64,000 nt of DNA from Lentisphaerales bacterium (GTDB lineage Bacteria; Verrucomicrobiota; Lentisphaeria; Lentisphaerales; Lentisphaeraceae), in NCBI GenBank assembly GCA_022446985.1, contig JAKVBD010000009.1, positions 1-64,000 of the forward strand. Reading direction: 5' to 3'. Below the pieces are notes generated by a model. The model was not told the origin of the DNA. It searched no databases and saw nothing but the letters and a program-made list of their open reading frames with translations. The translations under genes were made by a program, and so were the position numbers. Positions 1 through 9,984 of this stretch are shown here, one piece after another. How positions within the stretch are numbered: position 1 is the first letter of the stretch; every line of letters begins with the position of its first letter.

Positions 1-1
1 A

Positions 2-529
2 AAGAGGGGTGGTTTTGGCATGGCCATTCGTTGTGGTTTGGATAACTATAAAGGGGATGCTGTCGCGATTTATATGGCAGATGCCAGTGATAGCCCGGAA
101 GATCTGGTTAAGTACTTTGAGGAAATTGAAAATGGGGCTGAGTGTGTTTTTGGATCCCGGTTTATCAAAGGTGGTAAGGTTATTGATTACCCCAAGCATA
201 AGTTTTTGCTGAACCGCATAGTGAATTTTGGCATCAAAATTCTTTTTGGGCATAAGTATAATGATACGACGAATGCTTTTAAGTGTTATCGAAAAGAAGT
301 TATTGATGGTTGCCGCCCATTTATTTCCCGGCATTTTAATCTAACTGTTGAACTACCTTTAAAAGCTTATCTTAGAGGTTATAAGTTTAAGGTTATTCCT
401 ATAAGCTGGACGAATCGAGCTGCAGGTGTATCTAAGTTAAAGATTAAAGAAATGGGTTCGAGGTATTTCTTTATGATTATGTATTGCCTGTTGGAAAAGT
501 GGCTGACAGGCAATGACTATAAACGCTAA
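2..529 (+). CDS. Glycosyltransferase family 2 (dolichol-phosphate-mannose-synthase-like), 5' partial
   Basis: This is the C-terminal part of a GT-A fold family-2 glycosyltransferase; the 5' end lies outside the window and the frame is open from base 2. Visible hallmarks are the GGFGMA...G segment, the MADASD metal/nucleotide-sugar region, GSRFIKGG, the NAFK(C/A)YR stretch and a VELPLKA...GYK...PI.W block. All are typical of polyprenyl-phosphate-sugar synthase-like GT2 enzymes. No membrane-anchor domain follows, so this is the soluble type that moves a sugar from a nucleotide sugar to a lipid or polysaccharide acceptor. The acceptor cannot be told from the sequence. Its TAA directly abuts the stop codon of the convergent gene, with no terminator between them. 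The family call is firm; substrate is unknown. Confidence 0.85.
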   Translation, partial: KRGGFGMAIRCGLDNYKGDAVAIYMADASDSPEDLVKYFEEIENGAECVFGSRFIKGGKVIDYPKHKFLLNRIVNFGIKILFGHKYNDTTNAFKCYRKEVIDGCRPFISRHFNLTVELPLKAYLRGYKFKVIPISWTNRAAGVSKLKIKEMGSRYFFMIMYCLLEKWLTGNDYKR

Positions 530-2089
530 TTACCTTCTTGGAACAACGATGTTCCTCTGAGCCTTAGAGCGCATGCTCTTACTTCCCCAGAAGGCGTAAA
601 AGTCATTTTCAAATTTATCCAAGTCTATGCCATAAAATGCTTTTTCGTTTACTTTTTCGGGAGAATCCCCGGCAGCTATTGCTTTAAGTGCATTTGAGAG
701 AACGCTGGCATAGCGTTTATCTTTATAGAGGGGAACTGCTTTCCTTAAGTAATAGACGATTGACCAGGCGATTGAATAATTGATTTCTTTTTGGGCATAA
801 AAATCATTGTGATTTAAGGCTATATGATTTTTAATATTAATCGACTTCCGTTTAAATAAGGGCGCTAAGATCCTTAAGTGATTATAGTCTTCAATTAAAG
901 TTACTTTGGAGCCCGATTGTTTGATTGACTGAAATAAATCGGCGTGCCCTTCGTTATACCATACTGGTATTCTTTTTTCACCTGTAGCATAGAAAATGTA
1001 CTGGTGAAATGCTTCATGTCGAAGTACTCCTAAAAGCTGCTTTTCGTCTCGTGTAAATGATGCTACAGCAAGCTCCTTCCTACCTGGCATCCATATGCCT
1101 GCAGACCACTCAAATCCAGCTGGTATGTAGTTTTTATATTCTTGTTGGGTATTTGGAATAGTCAGTACACTCACAGCGCTGATTTTGACAATTGGCGGAA
1201 TGAATTTTTCATAAACAGATCGAATGAATTCTAAGTGGGTTTGAACTTTTTTGGCAAATGACTTTTTCTTAATCTCCATGTTGGATTTAAGAATGTAATT
1301 GTTGGTTTGTGCAAACCACCAGCCCTTGGAATTTAAGACCTGCTTTTTGACAGCATCGACAGTTTTTTGATATTCTGGACTGATATTTCCTGAAGGGCGG
1401 AATTTACTGCTTTGAAATGAAGAGCTTTTGACCGTCTTTACTTTGTCTATTTTTATATATTTGACAAAGCTTTGCATAGCTCTGTCAGCATCTTTAAATT
1501 CACCGCCTGACATTTTTAAGTGTGCGAAGTATGTGCGGTTATCTTTGGATGTGAGTAGGATTCCAAATGTTGTTGGATCTTGGCCATACTCGACAAACAT
1601 AGTTTTAAGTAGATAGCTGAGTTTTGGGTGCTTGTCGACCAGTTTACACTTTTTCCCAGTGACTTGTTCAAGCCATGCAAGAGTTGTAGATTCATCCCAT
1701 TTGTCGACTGGTTTGATTGCTTTTTTGTAATTTTCTTCAATTACATGTATGTTATTGATGAGCTGGACATTTTTGGGAGGAAGATAGTTTAGCTTGTAAA
1801 AATCGAGTGTAACCAAATTGTTTTTATAAGAAGCGATTTTATTATCTCTCATCCACAGTGCATTGAAGTCAAATGCGATCACTTTTTTTACTTCTGTACC
1901 ACGTGTCATAGTATAGCGCTGCTCTTCTAATGGCTTGATTTGTTCTGGCTCCATATCTCTAAAAGGTTTAAAAGAGATGCCTTCTGTATTTAGCTTTGTA
2001 TCAGTTCTGCCAAGTGAATATTCTTTTGGAGCTCTCGCATACGTAGAAAAGGTAAGTAAAACGAGGCAGAAGTATATAATCTTATTCAT
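530..2089 (-). CDS. Secreted HExxH metallopeptidase-like protein (DUF1570-like)
   Basis: This 519-residue protein begins with a signal peptide (MNKIIYFCLVLLTFSTYARA). Its C-terminal third carries LRHEAFHQY followed about 20 residues later by WYNEGHAD. The HExxH plus NExxA-type Glu layout is that of gluzincin zinc peptidases, and in many PVC and planctomycete proteins it goes with the DUF1570 label. The long N-terminal region has no motif I recognise. The predicted site of action is the periplasm or outside the cell. Both zinc His residues and the third-ligand Glu are present, so activity is plausible, but no substrate can be named. The gene ends exactly next to the convergent glycosyltransferase gene and is 53 bp downstream of the phosphoesterase gene, so it may be co-transcribed with it. 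Confidence 0.7.
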   Translation of the reverse strand: MNKIIYFCLVLLTFSTYARAPKEYSLGRTDTKLNTEGISFKPFRDMEPEQIKPLEEQRYTMTRGTEVKKVIAFDFNALWMRDNKIASYKNNLVTLDFYKLNYLPPKNVQLINNIHVIEENYKKAIKPVDKWDESTTLAWLEQVTGKKCKLVDKHPKLSYLLKTMFVEYGQDPTTFGILLTSKDNRTYFAHLKMSGGEFKDADRAMQSFVKYIKIDKVKTVKSSSFQSSKFRPSGNISPEYQKTVDAVKKQVLNSKGWWFAQTNNYILKSNMEIKKKSFAKKVQTHLEFIRSVYEKFIPPIVKISAVSVLTIPNTQQEYKNYIPAGFEWSAGIWMPGRKELAVASFTRDEKQLLGVLRHEAFHQYIFYATGEKRIPVWYNEGHADLFQSIKQSGSKVTLIEDYNHLRILAPLFKRKSINIKNHIALNHNDFYAQKEINYSIAWSIVYYLRKAVPLYKDKRYASVLSNALKAIAAGDSPEKVNEKAFYGIDLDKFENDFYAFWGSKSMRSKAQRNIVVPRR

Positions 2090-2142
2090 AATTGCCCTTG
2101 GTCAGAAAGGTTGCGAAAATTCAGTTGCAGTATTTAATAGTA

Positions 2143-3705
2143 TTATTGAGAGAAGGCTTCTTCAATAATCTGGTCTTTATTTGTGATAAGAAAGTTATTT
2201 TCAACAGGGACTTTCAGTCGATCATTGGTGAGTAGGTATTTGAATAAATGATCACGTACAGACTTTGCAGATTTCCAGGTTGGTCTATGCTGTTTGAGCA
2301 TGTCGTAACCTAGAGCACCACCAGCTCTGAAGTGATAAAAGGCTACTTTGAATCTATCTTTATCTTGTAAAGGTTGACCGTTGTGACTTAGTTCTATGAC
2401 GCGTTCTCCAACAGGCCTGGAGATATCAATTTTGTACTGTATTCCTGACCAAATGTCATATTCATAAGTCTTGGTAGAGACGAGGCATCGGCCGTCTTCA
2501 GCCAAGGTGAAAAATTCGGCAGTCCGTTCAAGAGCAAGTCTTATATTTTGGCCAGTAATGTTCAGTATATGCAGATAGTTATCCGGCAATAAGTTTAAGA
2601 TCTTTTTACGCTTCACAGGACCTTTACCCCAACCACTCATATCCCAAAAACTTGCGACTGTTATATCGCATTCTGAATGGTCACGTAATACATCGTGAAT
2701 CAGGCTCATCATTCGACTTGGTTTGATGAGTGGATCGAGTGGTTTTTCGGGTATGTATGAATCTTTTGATTTGGCGACAACTTCAGTGAGCCAGGCAAAA
2801 GTACTTTCGTGGGCTTTGGCGGTAACTTCCATGACTTCATCGTCGAGTTTACACTCTTTTACAGAAATAACTTCAGAAGTTATCTTTGGGGTACTTTGGT
2901 CAAAATCTATGTCAATCTTACCAATGAAGAGGCCATTACAGCCTGCCTGAATGGTATGGACTCCATTGACCGTTCTATTGGCCGTGCAGCCATGTGTATG
3001 TCCGGTAATGAGTAGATCAATTTCCGGGAAGTTATCGGCTATTTCTGAAGTAAGAGGGCCGATGTCCTCATCGTTTTGCCAATAACAAAGCCCGCTTTCA
3101 TAGCCACCATGGTAGCAGACGGCTATAAAGTCTGCACCCAGTTCTTTGACTTCTGCTATTTTGTCAGGTAAAACTTCAAGAGGTGAAACTATTTTTAAAT
3201 CTTTAATCAGTTCTTTGTAAGCGAGTGTGGCAGTTTCTTCCGTTGTCAGACCAATAAAGGCTATCTTTTTACCGCATTGTGTTTCATGCATATAATGGCC
3301 ACTGCCAAAAGCGGCTTTTTTACTGCTGTTTTTAAAGATATTTGCGGCTAACCAGGGGAACTGTGATTGTTCTATGACTTTATCTAAGTATTTGCGGCCA
3401 TAATCAAACTCGTGGTTGCCAATAACGGAAAAGCGACAGTTAAGTGAATCAAGGGCACTTACAATAGGAGCTGACAATCTCAGATCTTCAGCACAGCGAA
3501 TGGATAGCAATGAGCCGGAGATAAGGTCGCCGTTATCAAAATAAACAACTTCTTCTTCCTGCTCACGTATTTCTTTGAGTTTAGTTGCAACATGTGCTAT
3601 ACCGTGATTAGAGCCTCTATTATTAAAATAAGAGTCTCCTGTTACATAGCCGTGCACATCTGTTGTATAAACTAGAGTGATTTTTCCCATATTCGCCATT
3701 TTCAT
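2143..3705 (-). CDS. 5'-nucleotidase / UDP-sugar hydrolase-like metallophosphoesterase
   Basis: The N-terminal calcineurin-like phosphoesterase domain shows all dimetal motifs in order: DVHG (about residue 16), DNGD, GNHEFDYG, an HGG-type motif (CYHGG) and TGHTH. A second domain with a SFWDMSGW...NLLPDNYL region and a late F..F.AGGALGYDML block matches the 5_nucleotid_C substrate domain of the UshA/YfkN family. The 520-residue length fits. Unlike E. coli UshA there is no signal peptide, so the enzyme is probably cytoplasmic, or exported by an unseen route. It likely hydrolyses nucleotides or nucleotide sugars. Three in-frame ATGs lie close together (3705, 3699, 3690) and none has a strong Shine-Dalgarno, so the exact start is uncertain by a few residues. 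Confidence 0.8.
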   Translation of the reverse strand: MKMANMGKITLVYTTDVHGYVTGDSYFNNRGSNHGIAHVATKLKEIREQEEEVVYFDNGDLISGSLLSIRCAEDLRLSAPIVSALDSLNCRFSVIGNHEFDYGRKYLDKVIEQSQFPWLAANIFKNSSKKAAFGSGHYMHETQCGKKIAFIGLTTEETATLAYKELIKDLKIVSPLEVLPDKIAEVKELGADFIAVCYHGGYESGLCYWQNDEDIGPLTSEIADNFPEIDLLITGHTHGCTANRTVNGVHTIQAGCNGLFIGKIDIDFDQSTPKITSEVISVKECKLDDEVMEVTAKAHESTFAWLTEVVAKSKDSYIPEKPLDPLIKPSRMMSLIHDVLRDHSECDITVASFWDMSGWGKGPVKRKKILNLLPDNYLHILNITGQNIRLALERTAEFFTLAEDGRCLVSTKTYEYDIWSGIQYKIDISRPVGERVIELSHNGQPLQDKDRFKVAFYHFRAGGALGYDMLKQHRPTWKSAKSVRDHLFKYLLTNDRLKVPVENNFLITNKDQIIEEAFSQ

Positions 3706-3748
3706 CTATAGACAGTAAAGCACATTTTACCCTCTTAGAGGAGTAGAT

Positions 3749-4513
3749 TCAAGAAAGCTTGAGCTTATTATTGAAATCAATAGCTTCTTTGTAGGTGATT
3801 CCATTGCCTCCAAAAATATCCAAGGCGCTACCGATAGTTAAGTCAACTTTATTGTCGCTGATTTCGGTTATTTTTATAAGGTCGTCGATAGATCTTGCGC
3901 CACCGGCATAGGTAACTGGAATGGGAGAATTTTTAAGCATTTCAACCAGTCGCCAGTCAATACCTTGGCACAGACCTTCGACATCAACCGCATGAATGAG
4001 AAACTCACAACAATTGGATGAGAGTTGCTGCATAGTTTCGGTAGTAAGCTCGAGAGATGTAAAGTTTTGCCATCTGTCAGTGACTATCCAGTATTTGTCA
4101 TCTTTGATTCTACAGCTGAGGTCGAGGACTAGTTTTTCTTTGCCAGTCTCTTTCACAATGCTGTCTAGATTCTTTTCATTCAGGATACCATCTTTAAATA
4201 CGAATGAGGTTACGATAACTTCTGAGGCGCCAGCTTCGAGAAGACCGGTTGCATTTTCGTTGTTGACTCCGCCGCCAATTTGCAGCCCTCCAGGGTAGGC
4301 TTTAAGTGCATTGATGGATGCTTCTTCATTACCTTTTCCAAGACGGATAACATGGCCACCGGATAAGTTATCATTTTTATAAAGCCCGGCATACCATTGG
4401 GATGGTTTTTCAGATGTAAAGTTGGTTGCCGGTGCATTATCTTCGTCATTCAAAGAGCCGCCAACGATCTGCTTAACTTTGCCATTATGTAAATCAATGC
4501 ATGGTCTAAACAT
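3749..4513 (-). CDS. hisA: Phosphoribosylformimino-AICAR-ribotide isomerase, eukaryotic (HIS6) type
   Basis: The protein catalyses the ProFAR-to-PRFAR isomerisation of histidine biosynthesis in a TIM barrel. At 254 residues it carries FRPCIDLHNGKVKQIVGG at the N-terminus (catalytic Asp in CIDLH), QIGGGVN, LDLSCR, EFLIHAVDVEGLCQGID (second acid), YAGGARSIDDL and TIGSALDIFGG. This pattern matches yeast and plant HIS6/HISN3 sequences, which share the KQIVGG, NF.S..PS..YA.LYK and SLDIFGG segments, far better than it matches standard bacterial HisA. No other his gene is present in the window. It sits 15 bp downstream of the histidine kinase gene on the same strand, so co-transcription is possible, but no functional link is evident. 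Confidence 0.88.
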   Translation of the reverse strand: MFRPCIDLHNGKVKQIVGGSLNDEDNAPATNFTSEKPSQWYAGLYKNDNLSGGHVIRLGKGNEEASINALKAYPGGLQIGGGVNNENATGLLEAGASEVIVTSFVFKDGILNEKNLDSIVKETGKEKLVLDLSCRIKDDKYWIVTDRWQNFTSLELTTETMQQLSSNCCEFLIHAVDVEGLCQGIDWRLVEMLKNSPIPVTYAGGARSIDDLIKITEISDNKVDLTIGSALDIFGGNGITYKEAIDFNNKLKLS

Positions 4514-4528
4514 ATGAGTCCTGTAAAA

Positions 4529-6526
4529 TCAAAAAGTTATATTAAGCTGAGTGTGGGTCGTATTTAAGTCAATTTTTGCATCATGTAAAGGAAGGAATAT
4601 AGAAAATTCAGTCCCTTTACCGAGTTCACTCTCAACATTTACCCAACCAGAGTGGTTGTTTATAGTTCCGTAAGCCATAGCGAGCCCCATACCAGTGCCT
4701 TTACCGACTTCTTTAGTGGTAAAGAAGGGATCGAAGATCGTTTTTAAATGCTCTTCTTTTATGCCAGTACCATTATCTTTAACACGAATACAGGCATAGT
4801 TTTCCGGCTCCGACCCAGGGGCGGCCATATGCCAACCAGGAGTGTAATCACTTGCCATCTCAAGACGGAAAAAGATCTTTGGATTTTCTTGACCTTCAAG
4901 AGCATCCCGGCTGTTGATCAACAGATTCAGTAATACTTGTTCGAGCTGTGTAGCATCTGCCTTAACATAAATTGGTTCTGGATGCAAAATAAGTCTGGAC
5001 TTCACAGACTTTCTGGCAATAGGTTTAAAAAGGGCGTAAGCAGATTCAAGCACCTGCCCGAGATCAAGTTTTTTAACGGCATACTTACCTTTTTGAGCAA
5101 AACCAAGTAGCTGGCCAGTAAGTGTCGATGCTTTAGTTACTGCATTGACGATATTATTTTGCAGAGCAATTTTCTTTTCTTCTGGTGGGTTTTTTGCAAT
5201 GGAATCAAGACTTCCCTGAATTGAGTGCAGTAAGTTGTTAAAGTCATGGGCAATGCCACCGGCAAGCCTGCCGACAGATTCCAGTCTTTGGGAGTGAGTT
5301 AGCTGGTGCATCAATTCCTGCCTTTCATGTGAAAGTTTATGGCGGCTAGTGCTGTTTCGGCCGGTAAGTAAGGCAAATTTATCACCCATTTCGATGATAT
5401 TTATACTGAACTCTACACTGATGATACGTTCTTTGTAATCTTTGATGATCCATTCTTGCTGGATAGATTCGCCATCTTTTTTGATGAGACTCCACCATAT
5501 TCTTTCCCATCGCTTTCCTTCTTCTGCAACAGTTTTCAGGTATTCTGGAATAACAGAATTGTCAGTGATGACCAAGTCAGAAAAGTCTAGTTTTAAAAGT
5601 TCATTAATATCTTTTCCGAGGTATTTTACAGCGGTATTATTTACGTCATAGATACGGCCATTTTTACCAATAAGTAAGATTATGTCCTGTGAATTCTCAA
5701 CAAAAAGTTCAAAACGACCTTCCCACTCATGAGCATAGCTTTGAATGATATTTTTCTTTGTGTAGGAATTCACAATAGCTTTTAGGAAGTCAAGTGGATT
5801 CTTCTCTTGGTTTTGAGCAAGATCTTCTTCATTCATGTTAAGATAGAGAGTTGTTAGTATTCCCAACCAAACCATGGTGATGGCACGTGATAAGTAAAGC
5901 TGCTGCATATTTATCCAAAAATCATCTGACCATGCATCTGAAATTAACGAGTAGACAAATGAATCGACAACTTGAGTGAGAATAAGTGAGAGTGTTACTG
6001 CTAGAAATGTAGAGAAGCGTCGATTCCTGAAAAACTGAAAAGTCACAGGGAGAACCAAAAGGTCGATAATAATTGCACCCAAAGCTGCGGCGACGTCCTG
6101 CCGGCTTCTGTTAAGGAGAATACTGAGAGGCTCTGCCAAATCCGGGTTTGTCAGCTGGAAGCCATACCAGTCACATTGATTTGCGGTGATATTGGCTAAG
6201 AAGAAAAAGGTTCCACTGACTGCAATGGCGCCTATGGTTAATCTTTGTGCTGCGATGGTACCGTCAAGGGTATAAACGATAAGCATCGCCATAATGAATG
6301 GAGATAACAACAGGCTTGTTGCAACATTTATAGATAAGCCGGAAATGCCTGTGGAGAGCTGCAGCTCAGCTGAATTGATAAAGTGAGCAAAAACCAGAAG
6401 AGTTGCTACAGCTAGAAAGAATGGAGTCCGGCCTATTTGTTTTCTAAGGCCATGTAAAACCATGAGTATAAGTGCTGAGAATGTGACTTGAAGGAAGCAG
6501 AGGATATAGGCGTTTAAAAATTCCAT
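4529..6526 (-). CDS. Seven-TM PAS sensor histidine kinase (orphan)
   Basis: This 665-residue protein has about seven hydrophobic spans in residues 5-240. The late spans (around [12 protein letters not shown]) weakly recall the VUT/YhhQ transporter fold, which is not a firm call. A PAS domain follows at roughly 265-385 ([19 protein letters not shown]), then a HisKA dimerisation helix with the phospho-acceptor in [12 protein letters not shown]. The HATPase_c domain shows the N box ([12 protein letters not shown]), G1 (VKDNGTGI), F box (FDPFFTTK) and G2 (GKGTGMGLA). All catalytic boxes look intact. No receiver domain is fused and no response regulator is nearby, so its partner is unknown. It lies 3 bp downstream of mutM, so the two are almost certainly one transcript. 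The signal sensed is unknown. Confidence 0.85.
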   Translation of the reverse strand: MEFLNAYILCFLQVTFSALILMVLHGLRKQIGRTPFFLAVATLLVFAHFINSAELQLSTGISGLSINVATSLLLSPFIMAMLIVYTLDGTIAAQRLTIGAIAVSGTFFFLANITANQCDWYGFQLTNPDLAEPLSILLNRSRQDVAAALGAIIIDLLVLPVTFQFFRNRRFSTFLAVTLSLILTQVVDSFVYSLISDAWSDDFWINMQQLYLSRAITMVWLGILTTLYLNMNEEDLAQNQEKNPLDFLKAIVNSYTKKNIIQSYAHEWEGRFELFVENSQDIILLIGKNGRIYDVNNTAVKYLGKDINELLKLDFSDLVITDNSVIPEYLKTVAEEGKRWERIWWSLIKKDGESIQQEWIIKDYKERIISVEFSINIIEMGDKFALLTGRNSTSRHKLSHERQELMHQLTHSQRLESVGRLAGGIAHDFNNLLHSIQGSLDSIAKNPPEEKKIALQNNIVNAVTKASTLTGQLLGFAQKGKYAVKKLDLGQVLESAYALFKPIARKSVKSRLILHPEPIYVKADATQLEQVLLNLLINSRDALEGQENPKIFFRLEMASDYTPGWHMAAPGSEPENYACIRVKDNGTGIKEEHLKTIFDPFFTTKEVGKGTGMGLAMAYGTINNHSGWVNVESELGKGTEFSIFLPLHDAKIDLNTTHTQLNITF

Positions 6527-6529
6527 AAC

Positions 6530-7357
6530 TTACCTTTGGCACTTTTTACAATAAAATGTTGATCGCCCAGCCATGACTACTTTCGAAATAGGCGATCCAC
6601 ATGTAAGACAGCCTTCATTGTGGCGCCCATACACAGCCAATTCTCGAAAGAAATAGCCTTCATTACCATCTGGTGTAGAAAAATCACTTATCGTAGTTCC
6701 ACCAGCTTTAATAGCTTCTTCTAGTACTTCTTGAATCTTTTCCACTAAAACCGTCAATTTTTTGAGACTGATTTTGCCTGCTGGTTTGAGAGGAGATATA
6801 CCTGCTCTGAAAAGTGACTCTGAAGCATAGATATTTCCGACACCGACTACACAGGTGTTATCCATAATGAGATTCTTGATTGGCTTGGTTTTATTTTGAG
6901 CGAATTTTTTGAGATATTGAGGAGTGAACTCATCCTCCAATGGCTCTGGACCAAAGTGCTCTAGATCTTCAGGAATGCCTCCTTCGACAGGCAGGGTAAC
7001 AGCTTTAAGTATACCAAACCTTCTAGGGTCTTCGTATCTCCAACTTTCATTTGTATCGAGCTGGAAAAGAACATGTTCATGTTTCTTAACTGCTTCAGTT
7101 TCTGAGCAGATACGAAATTTTCCGGTCATGCCAAGGTGTAGTAAAAGTGCCTTGCCGTTATCAAGGTCAGCGATTATATATTTAGCCCGGCGGCGAAGTG
7201 AGATGATTTTTGTATTTATGCAGCATTCTTTAAGGTAGTCGGAGTCAATTAGGTTTCTTAATTGAGGGTTTTCAACTGTCACATCTACGATAGTCTTTCC
7301 AGGAAGACTATTATTCAGAGCACGACAAACAGTTTCAACTTCAGGTAATTCGGGCAT
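6530..7357 (-). CDS. mutM: Formamidopyrimidine-DNA glycosylase
   Basis: MutM/Fpg removes oxidised purines such as 8-oxoguanine and nicks the abasic site. The start at 7357 gives MPELPEVE, placing the catalytic Pro2 at the mature N-terminus with Glu3. A longer frame starting 7 codons upstream would bury Pro2 and is rejected. Other hallmarks are LLLHLGMTGKF (family Lys), the H2TH region (NLIMDNTCVVGVGNIYASE) and a C-terminal zinc finger with CLTC...CKKC and the intercalating Arg in MAGRSTFYC. At 275 residues the length is typical. The finger ends only one residue after the last Cys pair, as usual. It is followed 3 bp later by the histidine kinase gene. Confidence 0.95.
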   Translation of the reverse strand: MPELPEVETVCRALNNSLPGKTIVDVTVENPQLRNLIDSDYLKECCINTKIISLRRRAKYIIADLDNGKALLLHLGMTGKFRICSETEAVKKHEHVLFQLDTNESWRYEDPRRFGILKAVTLPVEGGIPEDLEHFGPEPLEDEFTPQYLKKFAQNKTKPIKNLIMDNTCVVGVGNIYASESLFRAGISPLKPAGKISLKKLTVLVEKIQEVLEEAIKAGGTTISDFSTPDGNEGYFFRELAVYGRHNEGCLTCGSPISKVVMAGRSTFYCKKCQR

Positions 7358-7508
7358 TTTAAATCCATACTTGATCAAAGAAAATACATTTAGGTAACAA
7401 CTTTGACATTGTCATCTTGTAATCGAGCATCAATTTATTGGATCAATGACTTACATCAATAGCTATTGTTGAAATTATTGTGGCTGATTTAAAAATAGAG
7501 GCTAAAGC

Positions 7509-9668
7509 GTGTTCAAAAATATTATCCTTTTCTTACTCTTAACCGGATCTTTACTGGCAAATGACCGGGCAGATAAACTTTGGGGCGACGCCAACCGTTT
7601 TTATTCACAGGCGGAAGAAAAAGTCCGTAAGGGAGCTCATGATGAAGCCGTTGTTCTGTTTAAGGCTGCCCTGGATATGCTCAAGAAAATTCAGTACGAA
7701 TTTCCAGCCTGGAATACAAGTGTGGTTAAAAATCGCGTTAAGGGATGCGATGAAAGGATGGCTGCGGCAGAAGAACTTATCCTCCAAAGTATAAAAGGTT
7801 ACACGAAAGAGGAACTTATCGAGCGCTTAAAGATAACTCAGATAGCTCGCGCTAAGTTTTCAAAAGCAATGATGATTCTCTATGAAGACCTTAACCGAAC
7901 TAAGGGTGAACTGGATATTACCAAAAAGGCTTTGAATAAAGCCAGAGATGCTGCTGGAACCCGCGTTGCAGACGAAGCTCACTTAGATAAGCTTACTTTT
8001 GAAAACTTAAAACTTAGGAAGAAGGTGCGTGAGTTAGAAACGCATATTTTGAATTTAAAAGAAGGTTCAGCACCAACAGTAAGTGCAGAAAAAGTCGATG
8101 CAGAAGTCTTGAAGTATAAAAAGCTTCAGGAAGAAGCAGTAAAGAAAGAAAACAGTCTGCGTGAAGAAAAGGTGACTTTGGCAGCTCAGTTAAAAGAGTT
8201 GTCTTTTAAGTATACAGAGCTCAGTAATGAAGAGAAAGATTTTGATAAAAAATATGAAGCCGTTGCTAAAAGTTTAAAGGATTGGCAGCGTCAGGCAAAA
8301 GTTGATAAGGAGGCTCACTTTCGCTTTAAGACTCTGGCGCTGGAATTGCAAGATAAGTTAAAGCTTGAGAGTGAAAGGCTGAAAGATGTTAAGTTTAGAG
8401 AAGCTGAGTTGGTTAATGCTCTTGCTGCATTGAAGAAAAATAGCGCTAGTGAGAAAATGCTGGCAAACTTAACAGAGAGAAATGCCGAGTTACTCAAAGA
8501 AAATACCCGTTTGCGTAAAGTTGAGATAGATTTAGGTACAAAAGTTAGAAATCTAACCAATGAATATGAAAAAAGTGCGCATCTTTTAAAAGGTCAAATT
8601 GAAGACTCTGCTAAAATAGCCTCAGATAATAAAGAACTTAAACTGCGCAATAAAAGCTTTAAGGATTCGATGCAGAGACTGGTTGCCCAGATGAAGACGT
8701 CTGGAGGTGAAGCTCAGAGCTTAAAGAACGAAATGAAATCTCTAAATTCTCAAATTACAATCCTCCAAAAAGTAGTAGAGGGTTACAAAAAGAAAACGCC
8801 TGCAAATAATGAATCAGGACAGGTCGATGGAGAGCTTTTAAAGGCATATGAGAAAAAAGATCGTGTCAATCGTGAGAAGTTGGCGTTTTTAGAGAAAAGT
8901 TTACGCAAACTACAAATTCAAAATAAAGTACTTCAAGAAGAGAATATTACTGGAGATGAGGAAGTCATTAAGAAGTATATTCAGGCGAGAGACGAGCTTA
9001 AACGGTCTAAAACTCAAGTACAGGTTCTTTTCAAAAAGCTGCAATCTTTAGAGGGGGGGATAGATGCAGATTTACAAGAAGTTATGCATTCTCAAGAAAC
9101 CGAAAACAACACAAAGCTGAAAAAGTTTAATGAGCTTCTCTTTCAGGCTAGTCGCCAAAAAGATTCAGCTGCGGCAGTTTCACTCTATACAGAAGCATTA
9201 AAAATTGAACCTATGAATTTTGACGCTCTTTTGAGGCTTGGTATGCTTTTTTATGAGCAGGGACATTTTCATGATGCTACAATCCAATTACAAAAAGCTT
9301 TCTATATAAAACCAGATGATCCAACAGTGCTTTTAGCTTTGGGGATTTCTCAGATAGAACTGGGAAGGCTGGAGCTGGCAATATCTGCTTTAAGCCGACT
9401 GGTAGGTATGTTTCCAGAAGATGATCAAGCCCATTTGCAACTTGGCGCAGTTTTACAGGAGTTGAATTGGCATGAAGCGGCAATTAACCATTTTGAAAAA
9501 TCATTCAAGTTAAACAACCAAAATGGCGAGGCGGCTTTTAATTTAGCTGTATGTTATCTTGCATTGCAGGAGCCGAATATAATCAAAGCCAGAATTTATT
9601 ATCAAAAAGCAATAGAGCTTGGCATTGTTAAGGATCCAGTTTTAGAAAAATACTTCTCTTCCAGATAG
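7509..9668 (+). CDS. Secreted coiled-coil protein with C-terminal TPR repeats
   Basis: Translation starts at a GTG preceded by AGAGG (about 8 bp upstream) and opens with a signal peptide (MFKNIILFLLLTGSLLA). Residues 110-520 are rich in Lys/Glu/Leu heptads and are predicted to form a long coiled coil. Residues about 535-715 hold at least four TPR units (for example SLYTEALKIEPMNFDALLRLGMLFYEQGHF and the following copies). The export signal and architecture suggest a periplasmic scaffold or cell-division/envelope organiser similar to other coiled-coil-TPR proteins of PVC bacteria. I recognise no catalytic motif and no gene symbol. It is divergent from mutM and stands alone, with over 300 bp before the next gene. 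Confidence 0.7.
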   Translation: MFKNIILFLLLTGSLLANDRADKLWGDANRFYSQAEEKVRKGAHDEAVVLFKAALDMLKKIQYEFPAWNTSVVKNRVKGCDERMAAAEELILQSIKGYTKEELIERLKITQIARAKFSKAMMILYEDLNRTKGELDITKKALNKARDAAGTRVADEAHLDKLTFENLKLRKKVRELETHILNLKEGSAPTVSAEKVDAEVLKYKKLQEEAVKKENSLREEKVTLAAQLKELSFKYTELSNEEKDFDKKYEAVAKSLKDWQRQAKVDKEAHFRFKTLALELQDKLKLESERLKDVKFREAELVNALAALKKNSASEKMLANLTERNAELLKENTRLRKVEIDLGTKVRNLTNEYEKSAHLLKGQIEDSAKIASDNKELKLRNKSFKDSMQRLVAQMKTSGGEAQSLKNEMKSLNSQITILQKVVEGYKKKTPANNESGQVDGELLKAYEKKDRVNREKLAFLEKSLRKLQIQNKVLQEENITGDEEVIKKYIQARDELKRSKTQVQVLFKKLQSLEGGIDADLQEVMHSQETENNTKLKKFNELLFQASRQKDSAAAVSLYTEALKIEPMNFDALLRLGMLFYEQGHFHDATIQLQKAFYIKPDDPTVLLALGISQIELGRLELAISALSRLVGMFPEDDQAHLQLGAVLQELNWHEAAINHFEKSFKLNNQNGEAAFNLAVCYLALQEPNIIKARIYYQKAIELGIVKDPVLEKYFSSR

Positions 9669-9984
9669 AACGTTTTTGGGCTGAGGTTGATGTTAAATGA
9701 TACTTTGTAAATAAATTTTTACTGAGAAGTGCGTAAAATTTTGCTTCAGTTCGTCCAAGAAATTATTGGCTACACGCAACAATTTGAAGGGTTGTGCTGT
9801 CGTTTAGCTTGTATGGGTATAATATTTGTGTTGTCTGACTGGCTCGTAAACACCTTAGTTTGCCAAATATATACTTCTTAAAGAGTATGATCTCTTTACT
9901 TTAATACACGAAGTATTTAATATTTTATCAGTATGTACTATCTTTTTAAGATAGAGTTTTGAATTTTAGCAGAGGCACTTTTAG
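9669..9984. other. Intergenic region upstream of prc
   Basis: This 316-bp gap holds no convincing gene, tRNA or strong terminator. A TATAAT hexamer at 9818-9823 could be a -10 element for prc, but no good -35 sits 16-18 bp before it. The prc ATG at 9985 is preceded by AGAGG at about 9972, which is an acceptable ribosome-binding site. The stretch is AT-rich. I see nothing else in it. Confidence 0.4.

Noticed and set aside
9669-9984. tRNA or small RNA gene
   Set aside because: No cloverleaf arms, no CCA-compatible acceptor stem and no terminator hairpin were found.
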